A stretch of 6,590 nt of DNA, taken from NCBI GenBank assembly GCA_020628975.1, contig JAHDEF010000099.1, forward strand, positions 1 through 6,590, in the 5' to 3' direction. Positions within the stretch are counted from its first letter, which is position 1. Every line of letters starts with the position of its first letter. This document shows, piece by piece, positions 1 to 5,910 of the stretch. The notes under the pieces were generated by a model. It had not been told where the DNA came from. It made no database searches and worked only from the letters and a program-made list of their open reading frames with translations. The position numbers and the translations under genes are program-made. This DNA is from Aquimarina sp. Lineage in GTDB: Bacteria; Bacteroidota; Bacteroidia; Flavobacteriales; Flavobacteriaceae.

Positions 1-71
1 CCTCGTGTTTGTGCTAATAATTTATATAAACCTGGTTTACCAGAAACCGCAATAATTTTTTCTAAACTCAT
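1..71 (-). CDS. DUF5606 family protein, N-terminal fragment
   Basis: The first 23 codons, read leftward from ATG at 71-69, give MSLEKIIAVSGKPGLYKLL followed by AQTR, and the gene then runs off the left edge. I recognise this N-terminus as that of the DUF5606 family, a small protein of unknown function common in Bacteroidota and typically found just downstream of def. The position here, after ruvX and def on the same strand, fits that neighbourhood; in many flavobacteria the next gene is mazG, but that lies outside the window. A good Bacteroidota-type promoter sits just upstream (92-120), so the gene probably has its own transcript. No function can be assigned from this fragment. Confidence 0.85.
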   Translation of the reverse strand, partial: MSLEKIIAVSGKPGLYKLLAQTR

Positions 72-91
72 ATTTTAATATTAAAGCCTCG

Positions 92-120
92 CAAATATAT
101 AATTTTAGGCTACAACCAAA
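92..120 (-). promoter_or_regulatory. Bacteroidota-type promoter for the DUF5606 gene
   Basis: On the minus strand TATATTTG (99-92) matches the Bacteroidota -7 consensus TAnnTTTG exactly. TTTG (120-117) lies 17 nt upstream of it, matching the -33 element and the published spacing range for flavobacteria (about 17-23 nt). Transcription would start near 86-88, giving a leader of about 16 nt before the ATG at 71. This is the only candidate promoter in the window with both elements, so it is the best supported one. It is predicted from sequence alone. Confidence 0.6.
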
Positions 121-205
121 ACGAATATAGTTGCCGACTTTTTATTTTTTAGGAATGTTAAATGATATTTAAATTCGTTTTTTCTTAAAACTTATTTTTG
201 GAAAA

Positions 206-796
206 CTATCGGCCTTTTTTCATCGCAGGAAATCGCATACGGTAATCAGCATTTGCTTTTCCTTTAGAAATGTTGGTAAGTTTTCCTTTAAGCATTCGCT
301 TTTTTAAACCTGACAATTTATCGGTAAACAAAATACCCTCAATATGGTCATATTCATGTTGAATTACACGAGCTGCCAAACCGTCGAACGTTTCAGTAAA
401 CTCATTAAAATTTTCGTCGAAATAATGAATTTTAATGGTTTCGTGTCGCCATACATCTTCACGTACATCGGGTATAGAAAGGCAACCTTCATTAAAAACC
501 CATTCCTCTCCGGTTTCTTCTAAAATAGTAGGGTTTATAAATGTTTTTTTAAATCCGTTCAATTGAGCAGCTTCCGCTTCTGTTAAATCATCATCGTCAG
601 CAAACGGGGTAGCATCTACCAAAAATAATCGAATGGCACGCCCAATTTGGGGTGCAGCTAGTCCGACACCATGAGCGTTGTACATGGTTTCCCACATATT
701 TTCGAGTAATTTATCTAGCTCAGGATAATCTTTATCAATTTTTTTTCCTACTTTTTTCAGCACGGGATCACCGTAGGCTACGATTGGTAGTACCAT
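206..796 (-). CDS. def: peptide deformylase
   Basis: Peptide deformylase removes the N-formyl group from the initiator methionine of nascent proteins at the ribosome exit in the cytoplasm. All three family motifs are present in the 196-residue product: GVGLAAPQ (residues 43-50), EGCLS (103-107) and HEYDH (147-151). Cys105, His147 and His151 are the expected metal ligands and Glu148 the catalytic acid. An acidic insertion (about residues 63-80, with a run of four Asp) sits between motifs I and II, as I recall from other Bacteroidota deformylases. Length is normal and the ATG at 796-794 gives the expected MxLPIVxYGDPVL start. No Shine-Dalgarno sequence is apparent. The gene lies between ruvX and the DUF5606 gene on the same strand. 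Its leader contains a 7-bp-period repeat. No convincing terminator is seen between its stop and the DUF5606 promoter. Confidence 0.97.
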   Translation of the reverse strand: MVLPIVAYGDPVLKKVGKKIDKDYPELDKLLENMWETMYNAHGVGLAAPQIGRAIRLFLVDATPFADDDDLTEAEAAQLNGFKKTFINPTILEETGEEWVFNEGCLSIPDVREDVWRHETIKIHYFDENFNEFTETFDGLAARVIQHEYDHIEGILFTDKLSGLKKRMLKGKLTNISKGKANADYRMRFPAMKKGR

Positions 797-801
797 AAAG
801 T

Positions 802-843
802 GTTCAAGGTTTAAAATTTAAGATTCAAAGTTACTAGTTTTTG
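802..843. repeat. Heptad repeat array in the def leader, six units
   Basis: On the plus strand, RTT recurs at exactly 7-bp intervals starting at 802, 809, 816, 823, 830 and 837. The first four units fit RTTYAAR (GTTCAAG, GTTTAAA, ATTTAAG, ATTCAAA); the last two (GTTACTA, GTTTTTG) keep only the phase and first bases. The array begins six bases upstream of the def start codon and covers its whole likely leader and -7 region. The same period appears upstream of pyrG. Function is unknown; short degenerate intergenic repeats of this type are familiar to me from flavobacterial genomes, but I cannot name a described family. Confidence 0.7.
826..833 (-). promoter_or_regulatory. Possible -7 element for def
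   Basis: TAACTTTG on the minus strand matches TAnnTTTG, and it would start transcription near 820-822, about 25 nt before the def ATG. No TTG is found at the proper distance upstream, so the match rests on one element only. It lies inside the heptad repeat array. def could equally be read through from ruvX, whose stop is 123 bp upstream. Confidence 0.3.
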
Positions 844-883
844 AAAGAATTTTCGCTTTAATATCCATTAGACTTAACAATAT

Positions 884-903
884 GAAGTAATAGTTTTTAC
901 TTC
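884..903 (-). terminator. Weak hairpin after ruvX
   Basis: GAAGTAA (884-890) and TTACTTC (897-903) form a perfect 7-bp stem with a 6-nt loop, beginning 16 nt past the ruvX stop. The stem is AT-rich and on the minus strand it is not followed by a clear T-run, so it is at best a weak terminator or an mRNA end-stabilising hairpin between ruvX and def. Confidence 0.25.
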
Positions 904-906
904 TTT

Positions 907-926
907 AATTCTGAATTCATTAATTC
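907..926. repeat. Short heptad-like repeat at the ruvX 3' end
   Basis: AATTC occurs at 907, 914 and 922, that is with spacings of 7 and 8. It resembles the longer arrays at 802-843 and 1436-1467 but is short and imperfect, and it overlaps the last codons of ruvX (stop at 922-920). It could be a decayed copy of the same repeat type. Confidence 0.35.
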
Positions 927-1333
927 TTATATTGAAGAAAATCTTGCAAAATCAACGTTGCACTAATTTTATCAACCAATCCCTTATCGCGTCGTTTCTT
1001 TTTGGAAATTCCTGAAGCTAGCATAGCGTCAAAAGCCAATTTTGAGGTGAAACGCTCATCCATTCGATGGATTTCTTTATTCGGGAATTCTTTTTGAAGT
1101 TTTTGGATAAAAGGCAGAATTTGCGTCTCAATATCAGAAGCTTCTCCGTGTAGACGTTTAGGTTCGCCAATAACAAAAGCATCCACTTTATTGAAAGCCA
1201 TATACTCTTTCAAATAGTCAATTAATTTAGGAGTAGCAACAGTGTCAAGTCCACTTGCAATGATTTGCAAATCGTCAGTAGCTGCAAGTCCCGTGCGTTT
1301 GCTTCCGTAATCTATGGCAATAAGTTGTCCCAA
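920..1333 (-). CDS. ruvX: RuvX/YqgF family nuclease (pre-16S rRNA processing / Holliday junction resolvase-like)
   Basis: The 137-residue product has the RuvC-like fold motifs of the YqgF family: IAIDYGSKRTGLA (residues 5-17, with the catalytic Asp8), IGEPKRLHGEAS (55-66), MDERFTS (91-97, Asp92/Glu93) and LVDKISATLILQDFL (119-133, Asp121). Length matches the family (E. coli YqgF is 138 residues). E. coli YqgF is implicated in maturing the 5' end of 16S rRNA; the Holliday junction resolvase label is older and largely by homology. The start is TTG at 1333-1331: two codons upstream is an in-frame TAA (1339-1337), and no ATG occurs before residue 45, well inside the conserved domain. The leader appears very short (see the -7 element at 1348-1355). 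It is divergent from pyrG and precedes def on the same strand, a flavobacterial neighbourhood. Confidence 0.93.
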   Translation of the reverse strand: MGQLIAIDYGSKRTGLAATDDLQIIASGLDTVATPKLIDYLKEYMAFNKVDAFVIGEPKRLHGEASDIETQILPFIQKLQKEFPNKEIHRMDERFTSKLAFDAMLASGISKKKRRDKGLVDKISATLILQDFLQYKN

Positions 1334-1347
1334 AAGTTATTTTATTG

Positions 1348-1355
1348 CAAATTTA
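1348..1355 (-). promoter_or_regulatory. Probable -7 element for ruvX
   Basis: TAAATTTG on the minus strand matches TAnnTTTG and lies 14 nt upstream of the TTG start codon. A transcript starting about 5 nt past the element would have a leader of only about 10 nt. No TTG is present 17-23 nt further upstream, so the -33 side is weak. The element sits in the divergent region shared with pyrG. Confidence 0.4.
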
Positions 1356-1435
1356 GAAAAAAGGATTCTGTAAAAAATTAAATAATTCATCATTATCTTA
1401 CAGGGAAGAAGCCTTAATACATGAAAATTTGTCAA

Positions 1436-1467
1436 ATTCTGAGTTCTGAATTCTTCATTCATAATTC
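1436..1467. repeat. Heptad repeat array upstream of the pyrG promoter, five units
   Basis: On the plus strand RTTC recurs at exactly 7-bp intervals at 1436, 1443, 1450, 1457 and 1464 (ATTCTGA, GTTCTGA, ATTCTTC, ATTCATA, ATTCTAT). The array ends just before the -7 element of pyrG (1474-1481) and occupies the place of its -33 element, which is otherwise poor (TTC at 1451-1453, 20 nt upstream). Same period and similar first bases as the array at 802-843. Confidence 0.7.
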
Positions 1468-1473
1468 TATTCG

Positions 1474-1481
1474 TACTTTTG
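1474..1481 (+). promoter_or_regulatory. Probable -7 element for pyrG-yidC
   Basis: TACTTTTG matches the Bacteroidota -7 consensus TAnnTTTG exactly. The expected start point is about 1484-1487, within or just after a CCCC tract (1482-1485), giving a leader of about 30 nt with no room for a riboswitch or attenuator. The -33 element is weak: only TTC at the expected distance, inside the heptad array. Confidence 0.5.
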
Positions 1482-1503
1482 CCCCATTATTCAAAAATCT
1501 AAA

Positions 1504-1509
1504 AGAAGG
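1504..1509 (+). promoter_or_regulatory. Shine-Dalgarno-like site for pyrG
   Basis: AGAAGG ends 6 nt before the ATG at 1516. It is worth noting because most starts in this window lack a visible Shine-Dalgarno sequence, as is usual in Bacteroidota; it supports the chosen pyrG start. Confidence 0.5.
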
Positions 1510-1515
1510 CTGTAA

Positions 1516-3135
1516 ATGCACGAAACGAAATACATATTTGTTACAGGAGGGGTATCGTCGTCATTAGGAAAAGGAATTATTGCAGCTTCGTTAGCCAAAT
1601 TGTTACAGGCTAGAGGGCATAGAGTTACCATTCAAAAGTTAGATCCATATATAAATGTTGATCCAGGAACTTTAAATCCTTATGAGCATGGAGAATGTTA
1701 TGTGACTGATGATGGGGCAGAAACAGATTTAGATCTTGGGCATTACGAACGCTTTTTAAATGTACCTACTTCGCAGGCAAATAATGTAACCACAGGTAAA
1801 ATTTACCAAAGCGTTATCGAAAAAGAACGTCGCGGCGAATTTTTAGGGAAAACAGTACAAGTAGTTCCGCATATTACCAATGAAATAAAAGAACGTATCC
1901 AAATATTAGGGAAGTCTGGCGATTATGATATCGTTATTACCGAAATTGGAGGAACCGTCGGAGATATCGAATCGTTACCATATATAGAAGCTGTTCGCCA
2001 ATTAAAGTGGGAGTTAGGTGATGAAAACTCTATGGTAATTCATTTGACACTAGTACCTTATTTGGCAGCCGCTGGTGAATTGAAAACTAAACCTACGCAG
2101 CATAGTGTAAAAACACTTATGGAAAGCGGTTTAAAAGCCGATGTATTGGTATGTCGTACCGAACACGAACTTAGTGACGAGTTGCGTAGAAAGTTAGCAT
2201 TGTTTTGCAACGTAAAGAAAGAAGCTGTAATTCAATCTATTGATGCTTCTACCATATATAAAGTACCCAACTTAATGCTACAAGAGCATTTAGATAGGGT
2301 AGTATTAGAAACCTTTGGCTTACCCGTAGCCGATAAAGTTGATTTAACAGCTTGGAATAATTTTGTAACGCGCCACCAAAACCCGCAAAATCAAGTTACC
2401 ATTGGTTTAATAGGGAAGTATGTAGAATTACAAGATTCTTATAAATCTATTCTAGAAGCTTTTATTCACGCAGGAGCGGAAAATGAAGTAAAAGTAAAAG
2501 TAGAAAGTATTCATTCTGAATATATGGACGCCAAAGATGTTGAAAAGAAATTACAACATTTGGACGCCATATTGGTAGCACCAGGATTTGGAGAACGCGG
2601 TATAGAAGGAAAAATAGAAGCCGTAAAGTATGCACGAGAACATAAAATTCCTTTCTTAGGAATTTGTTTAGGAATGCAAATGGCGGTAATCGAGTACTCT
2701 AGAAATGTGCTAGGTTTAACCGATGCTATTTCGCAAGAACAAAATCCAGAAGCGGCACATCAGGTAATTAACCTAATGGAAGAACAAAAGCACATTACCG
2801 ATATGGGTGGAACCATGCGTTTGGGGGCTTGGGCTTGTCAGTTAGAAAAAGGAAGTAACGTATATGAAGCTTATGGTGAAACCAATATTATGGAACGTCA
2901 CAGGCATCGTTACGAATATAATTCTGAATATAAAGAGCAATTAGAAGCAGCAGGCTTACAAACCACAGGAACTAACCCTAAAACAGGCTTGGTAGAAATT
3001 GTGGAAATTAAAAATCACCCTTGGTTTGTAGGAGTGCAATATCATCCAGAATATAAAAGTACAGTGCTAAAGCCACATCCACTTTTCGTGGCATTTGTAA
3101 AGGCGGCACTAGAATATAATCAACAAAAGAAATAA
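1516..3135 (+). CDS. pyrG: CTP synthase (glutamine-hydrolysing)
   Basis: CTP synthase makes CTP from UTP, ATP and glutamine-derived ammonia, the last step of de novo pyrimidine nucleotide synthesis, in the cytoplasm. The 539-residue product is full length (E. coli has 545). The N-terminal synthase (amidoligase) domain covers about residues 1-270, with the P-loop-like GGVSSSLGKG (11-20), KLDPYINVDPGT (41-52), the acidic metal-binding HGECYVTDDGAETDLDLGHYERF region (58-80) and EIGGTVGDIES (143-153). The C-terminal class I glutamine amidotransferase domain covers about 295-535, with APGFGERG (355-362), the nucleophile Cys384 in GICLGMQ, and His510/Glu512 in YHPEY completing the triad. Nothing is missing. 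The ATG at 1516 gives the family's usual start and has an AGAAGG 6 nt upstream. yidC follows after 15 nt, a pairing common in flavobacteria, so the two are probably co-transcribed. Confidence 0.98.
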   Translation: MHETKYIFVTGGVSSSLGKGIIAASLAKLLQARGHRVTIQKLDPYINVDPGTLNPYEHGECYVTDDGAETDLDLGHYERFLNVPTSQANNVTTGKIYQSVIEKERRGEFLGKTVQVVPHITNEIKERIQILGKSGDYDIVITEIGGTVGDIESLPYIEAVRQLKWELGDENSMVIHLTLVPYLAAAGELKTKPTQHSVKTLMESGLKADVLVCRTEHELSDELRRKLALFCNVKKEAVIQSIDASTIYKVPNLMLQEHLDRVVLETFGLPVADKVDLTAWNNFVTRHQNPQNQVTIGLIGKYVELQDSYKSILEAFIHAGAENEVKVKVESIHSEYMDAKDVEKKLQHLDAILVAPGFGERGIEGKIEAVKYAREHKIPFLGICLGMQMAVIEYSRNVLGLTDAISQEQNPEAAHQVINLMEEQKHITDMGGTMRLGAWACQLEKGSNVYEAYGETNIMERHRHRYEYNSEYKEQLEAAGLQTTGTNPKTGLVEIVEIKNHPWFVGVQYHPEYKSTVLKPHPLFVAFVKAALEYNQQKK

Positions 3136-3150
3136 TCTTACGAGGTACTC

Positions 3151-5010
3151 ATGGAAGAAAAGCAATTCGATGTTAAATCGATAATCGGCTATGTGCTATT
3201 ATTAGCCATAGCTTTTTGGTTTTTTTATGTCAATAAACCAACAGAAGAAGAATTAGCTGCGCAAAAAGCCAAAGAAGCGCAAGTTGAAGCAGCTAAGCAA
3301 GAAACAACAACTCCGTTAGTAGAAGCTATCCCAAAAGCTGCTATGGATTCCTTAGGTAAAGCTACTGCTTACCAACAATTAGGAGCATTTGGTTATTCGC
3401 AAACCCTAGCTTCGGCTAACGGTGGTGAAACGGTTCTTGAAAATGAAGTTTTACGCCTAAAAATAAATAATAAAGGGGGGTATATTTCTGAAGCTAAACT
3501 TAAGAAATTTAATACTTACGATTCTTTACCAGTCTATATTATTAAAGATGGCGCCAATGCTGCTTTAGGTTTAACTTTTAATACTCGTGATAATCGTGTG
3601 TTAGACACTAAAGAATTGTTTTTTGAACCTAGTTTAAATACAGTAGGGGCAAACCAACAATTAACCATGCGTTTAAAAGTTTCAAATTCGCAGTATTTAG
3701 AATACGTGTACACACTGAAACCTAACGAGTATATGTTAGATTTTGCCATACGCTCTAATGGGTTAGAGCAAGTTTTTGATACTTCAAGAGCTATTAATTT
3801 GAATTGGGAATTAGAAGCTTTACGTCACGCCAAAAGTAATTCTTTTGAAAACCGCTACACAAGGTTGTATTACGAATACGAGAATGGTAAGGATAATGAT
3901 TTAGGGGTTTCTGATTTTAAAGAGAAAGAAATTACTGACGTGAGTTATATAGCTTATAAGCAACATTTCTTTTCTTCTATTCTGTTAACCAAAAATAAGT
4001 TTGAAAAGGCTAAAATAACTTCAAAGAATTTAATTGACGATGAAGATATTGATACATTAAAGCTTAAGAAGTTTACACTTCAAACACCTCTAGTAGCTAG
4101 TTCGGGTAACTTAAATTACGATATGAACTGGTATTACGGGCCAACAGATTATAAAATATTAAACAGTTACGATAAAAATTTAGATGAGGTTGTTGACCTT
4201 GGATGGGGAATTTTCGGAAGCATAAACAAGTATGTATTCATGCCGTTATTTAACGGATTGAATAAGTTTTTACCTGCGGGTATTGCCATCATTTTAATGA
4301 CTATTTTGGTGCGTTTGGCCATGTCGCCTATAAACTTTAAGCAGTATTTGTCTCAAGCAAAAATGAAAGTTTTGCGCCCCGAGATTAATGAAGTAAGTGA
4401 AAAGTATAAGGACAACCCAATGAAAAAACAGCAAGAAACTATGGCTATTTATAGTAAAGCTGGGGTAAATCCGATGTCGGGTTGTATACCTGCCTTATTG
4501 CAAATGCCTGTTTTCTATGCATTATTTAGCTTTTTTCCTACAGCGATTCAGCTAAGGCAAAAAACGTTCTTATGGGTCGACGATTTATCAAGCTATGATG
4601 TGATTGCTAACCTTCCAATTCCTATTCCGTTTTATGGAGATCATGTAAGTTTGTTGCCAATTATTGCATCGGTAGCTATGTTTTTTAACGTGCAGTTAAC
4701 GGGTAGCCAAGCCATGCAACAAACGCAACAGCCAGGTATGCCTAATATGAAGTTTATGATGTATTTGTCGCCTGTTTTCTTGTTGTTTTTCTATAACAAC
4801 TTTAGTTCGGGTTTATCGTTGTATTACTCCGTTTCTTATATAATTACTATAGGAATTATGTTAGTGATTAAGAATTTTATTATAGATGAAGATAAAATTC
4901 ACGCAAAAATAGAAGCAAACAAAAAGAAGCCTAAAAAGCAAAGCAAGTTTAGACAGCGTTTACAACAAGCCATGCAAGAAGCTGAAAAGCAACAAAAGCG
5001 AAAAAAATAA
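3151..5010 (+). CDS. yidC: membrane protein insertase YidC
   Basis: YidC inserts and folds inner-membrane proteins, alone or with SecYEG. The 619-residue product has the Gram-negative layout: an N-terminal transmembrane segment (about residues 10-27); a variable Ala/Lys/Gln-rich linker (about 30-75); a large periplasmic beta domain (about 90-350); and the conserved YidC/Oxa1 insertase domain (about 355-580). In that domain Arg388 (ILVRLAMSP) corresponds to the conserved positively charged groove Arg, followed by the cytoplasmic helical hairpin (about 395-437), GCIPALLQMPVFYALF (444-459), and hydrophobic segments near 500-513, 535-549 and 556-575. The tail (about 582-619) is strongly Lys/Arg/Gln-rich, as in YidC proteins thought to contact the ribosome. 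GAGGT (3142-3146) lies 4 nt before the ATG. The gene is 15 nt downstream of pyrG and is followed by a strong terminator. Confidence 0.97.
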   Translation: MEEKQFDVKSIIGYVLLLAIAFWFFYVNKPTEEELAAQKAKEAQVEAAKQETTTPLVEAIPKAAMDSLGKATAYQQLGAFGYSQTLASANGGETVLENEVLRLKINNKGGYISEAKLKKFNTYDSLPVYIIKDGANAALGLTFNTRDNRVLDTKELFFEPSLNTVGANQQLTMRLKVSNSQYLEYVYTLKPNEYMLDFAIRSNGLEQVFDTSRAINLNWELEALRHAKSNSFENRYTRLYYEYENGKDNDLGVSDFKEKEITDVSYIAYKQHFFSSILLTKNKFEKAKITSKNLIDDEDIDTLKLKKFTLQTPLVASSGNLNYDMNWYYGPTDYKILNSYDKNLDEVVDLGWGIFGSINKYVFMPLFNGLNKFLPAGIAIILMTILVRLAMSPINFKQYLSQAKMKVLRPEINEVSEKYKDNPMKKQQETMAIYSKAGVNPMSGCIPALLQMPVFYALFSFFPTAIQLRQKTFLWVDDLSSYDVIANLPIPIPFYGDHVSLLPIIASVAMFFNVQLTGSQAMQQTQQPGMPNMKFMMYLSPVFLLFFYNNFSSGLSLYYSVSYIITIGIMLVIKNFIIDEDKIHAKIEANKKKPKKQSKFRQRLQQAMQEAEKQQKRKK

Positions 5011-5037
5011 TTTGTTATCTGTTTAAGTACAAATTCC

Positions 5038-5074
5038 AAAAAAGCCCTAGTTTTAAATAGCTAGGGCTTTTTTT
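5038..5074 (+). terminator. Intrinsic terminator of pyrG-yidC, probably bidirectional
   Basis: AAAAAAGCCCTAG (5038-5050) and its perfect complement (5061-5073) form a 13-bp stem with a 10-nt loop, followed by T to 5074. The GC core GCCCTAG/CTAGGGC sits between an A-run and a T-run, so the structure should work in both directions. It starts 27 nt after the yidC stop. On the other strand it is the first convincing terminator downstream of miaE, about 225 nt past that gene's stop. Confidence 0.9.
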
Positions 5075-5298
5075 AATAAAATTTTGAAATCGAGTTGAAA
5101 ACCTGTAGAATAGCATGATGTCGTCTTAATAAAATTCAGAATCTCATTTTAAAACACATACTAAGTTTTAGTGGGAATTATTTGTGCGATTTCTTTAAAA
5201 TTGCTCGATGACAAAGTTTTATGAATAACTAAATTTGAACAGATTATCCTTAGTTTAAAAAGGATTTTCATTTTTACTTAACGTGAATTTATTTTAAA
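5075..5298. other. Convergent spacer without a recognisable gene
   Basis: This stretch between the yidC terminator and the miaE stop holds no ORF with a protein-like translation of useful length. It is AT-rich and contains one small inverted repeat (ATCCTT 5246-5251 with AAGGAT 5260-5265, 8-nt loop) without a clear T-run on the miaE strand. It is probably the 3' untranslated region of miaE transcripts that end at the terminator at 5038-5074. Confidence 0.5.
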
Positions 5299-5880
5299 TT
5301 ACCCATGCATGGTCGCATCTTTGCTAAAGCTTTGCATAATTGTAGCTTCGTAATCTAGCAAATCTTGCCATTTTTTATCGACCAAAGTACGGTCTTCATA
5401 CTTACGAGCGAAATTTAGAAACATAGTGTAATGATTAGCTTCGCTAACCATTAAATCTCTATAAAATTTAGCTAGTTCTTGATCTTCTAGTTGGTCGGAA
5501 AGTAGTTTGAAACGTTCACAGCTTCTGGCTTCAATCAAAGCAGCATATAGTAAGCGATGTACTAACTGCGTGCTACGACTACCTCCTTTTGGGAAAAATT
5601 TCATCAATTCAGAAACGTAAGCATCTTTTCGATTGGGTCCCATTTTTAATCCTCGTTTTTGAATATTGTCATGAACCAGCTTGAAATGCGCCATTTCTTC
5701 TTTAATCAATGCCTGCATTTCTTCTACCAGTTCGGTGTATTCTGGGAAATTGCTAATTAATGACATGGCAGTAGCCGCTGCTTTTAGTTCGCAAAAGGCA
5801 TGATCGACTAAAATTTCTTGAAGATTTTTTTCTACAATATTTACCCATCTTGGGTCAGTTGGTAATTTTAATCCTAACAT
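5299..5880 (-). CDS. miaE: tRNA-(ms2io6A)-hydroxylase MiaE
   Basis: MiaE is a non-haem diiron monooxygenase that uses O2 to hydroxylate the isopentenyl group of ms2i6A at position 37 of tRNAs, after MiaA and MiaB; it modulates decoding of codons starting with U. The 193-residue product is full length and shows a ferritin-like four-helix ligand set: Glu31 (CELKAA), Glu62 and His65 (EEMAHF), Glu117 (IEARSCER), Glu147 and His150 (SEANHY). The N-terminus MLGLKLPTDPRWVNIVEKN is characteristic of the family, which fixes the ATG at 5880-5878. It begins 30 nt downstream of the dnaX stop on the same strand with no promoter match between, so it is probably co-transcribed with dnaX. No Shine-Dalgarno sequence is apparent. 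The partner enzymes MiaA and MiaB are not in the window. Confidence 0.94.
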   Translation of the reverse strand: MLGLKLPTDPRWVNIVEKNLQEILVDHAFCELKAAATAMSLISNFPEYTELVEEMQALIKEEMAHFKLVHDNIQKRGLKMGPNRKDAYVSELMKFFPKGGSRSTQLVHRLLYAALIEARSCERFKLLSDQLEDQELAKFYRDLMVSEANHYTMFLNFARKYEDRTLVDKKWQDLLDYEATIMQSFSKDATMHG

Positions 5881-5910
5881 GATATTAGAGGCTTAGTTTA
5901 TGTAATAAAA

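Noticed and set aside
118..181. 9-bp perfect inverted repeat (AAAACGAAT at 118-126, ATTCGTTTT at 173-181) downstream of def
   Set aside because: The loop is 46 nt and the arms are AT-rich; one arm overlaps the DUF5606 -33 element. As a terminator for def it is unconvincing, and it may be chance in AT-rich DNA.
3534..3749. A 71-codon open frame on the minus strand inside yidC
   Set aside because: It lies wholly antisense to the well-supported periplasmic domain of YidC and its translation resembles no known protein; it is a shadow of the real gene.
5073..5143. Direct repeat TTAATAAAATT at 5073 and 5126
   Set aside because: Only 11 bases match exactly, the sequence is nearly all A/T, and no third copy or gene association is seen.
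5171..5224. Short GTG-initiated frame (17 codons) in the yidC-miaE spacer
   Set aside because: Too short, preceded closely by an in-frame stop, no ribosome binding site and no recognisable family; not enough to call a gene or remnant.
5230..5237. TAAATTTG on the plus strand, a -7 consensus match pointing toward the 3' end of miaE
   Set aside because: The nearest TTG is 26 nt upstream, outside the usual spacing, and no plus-strand gene follows; an antisense RNA is possible but unsupported.
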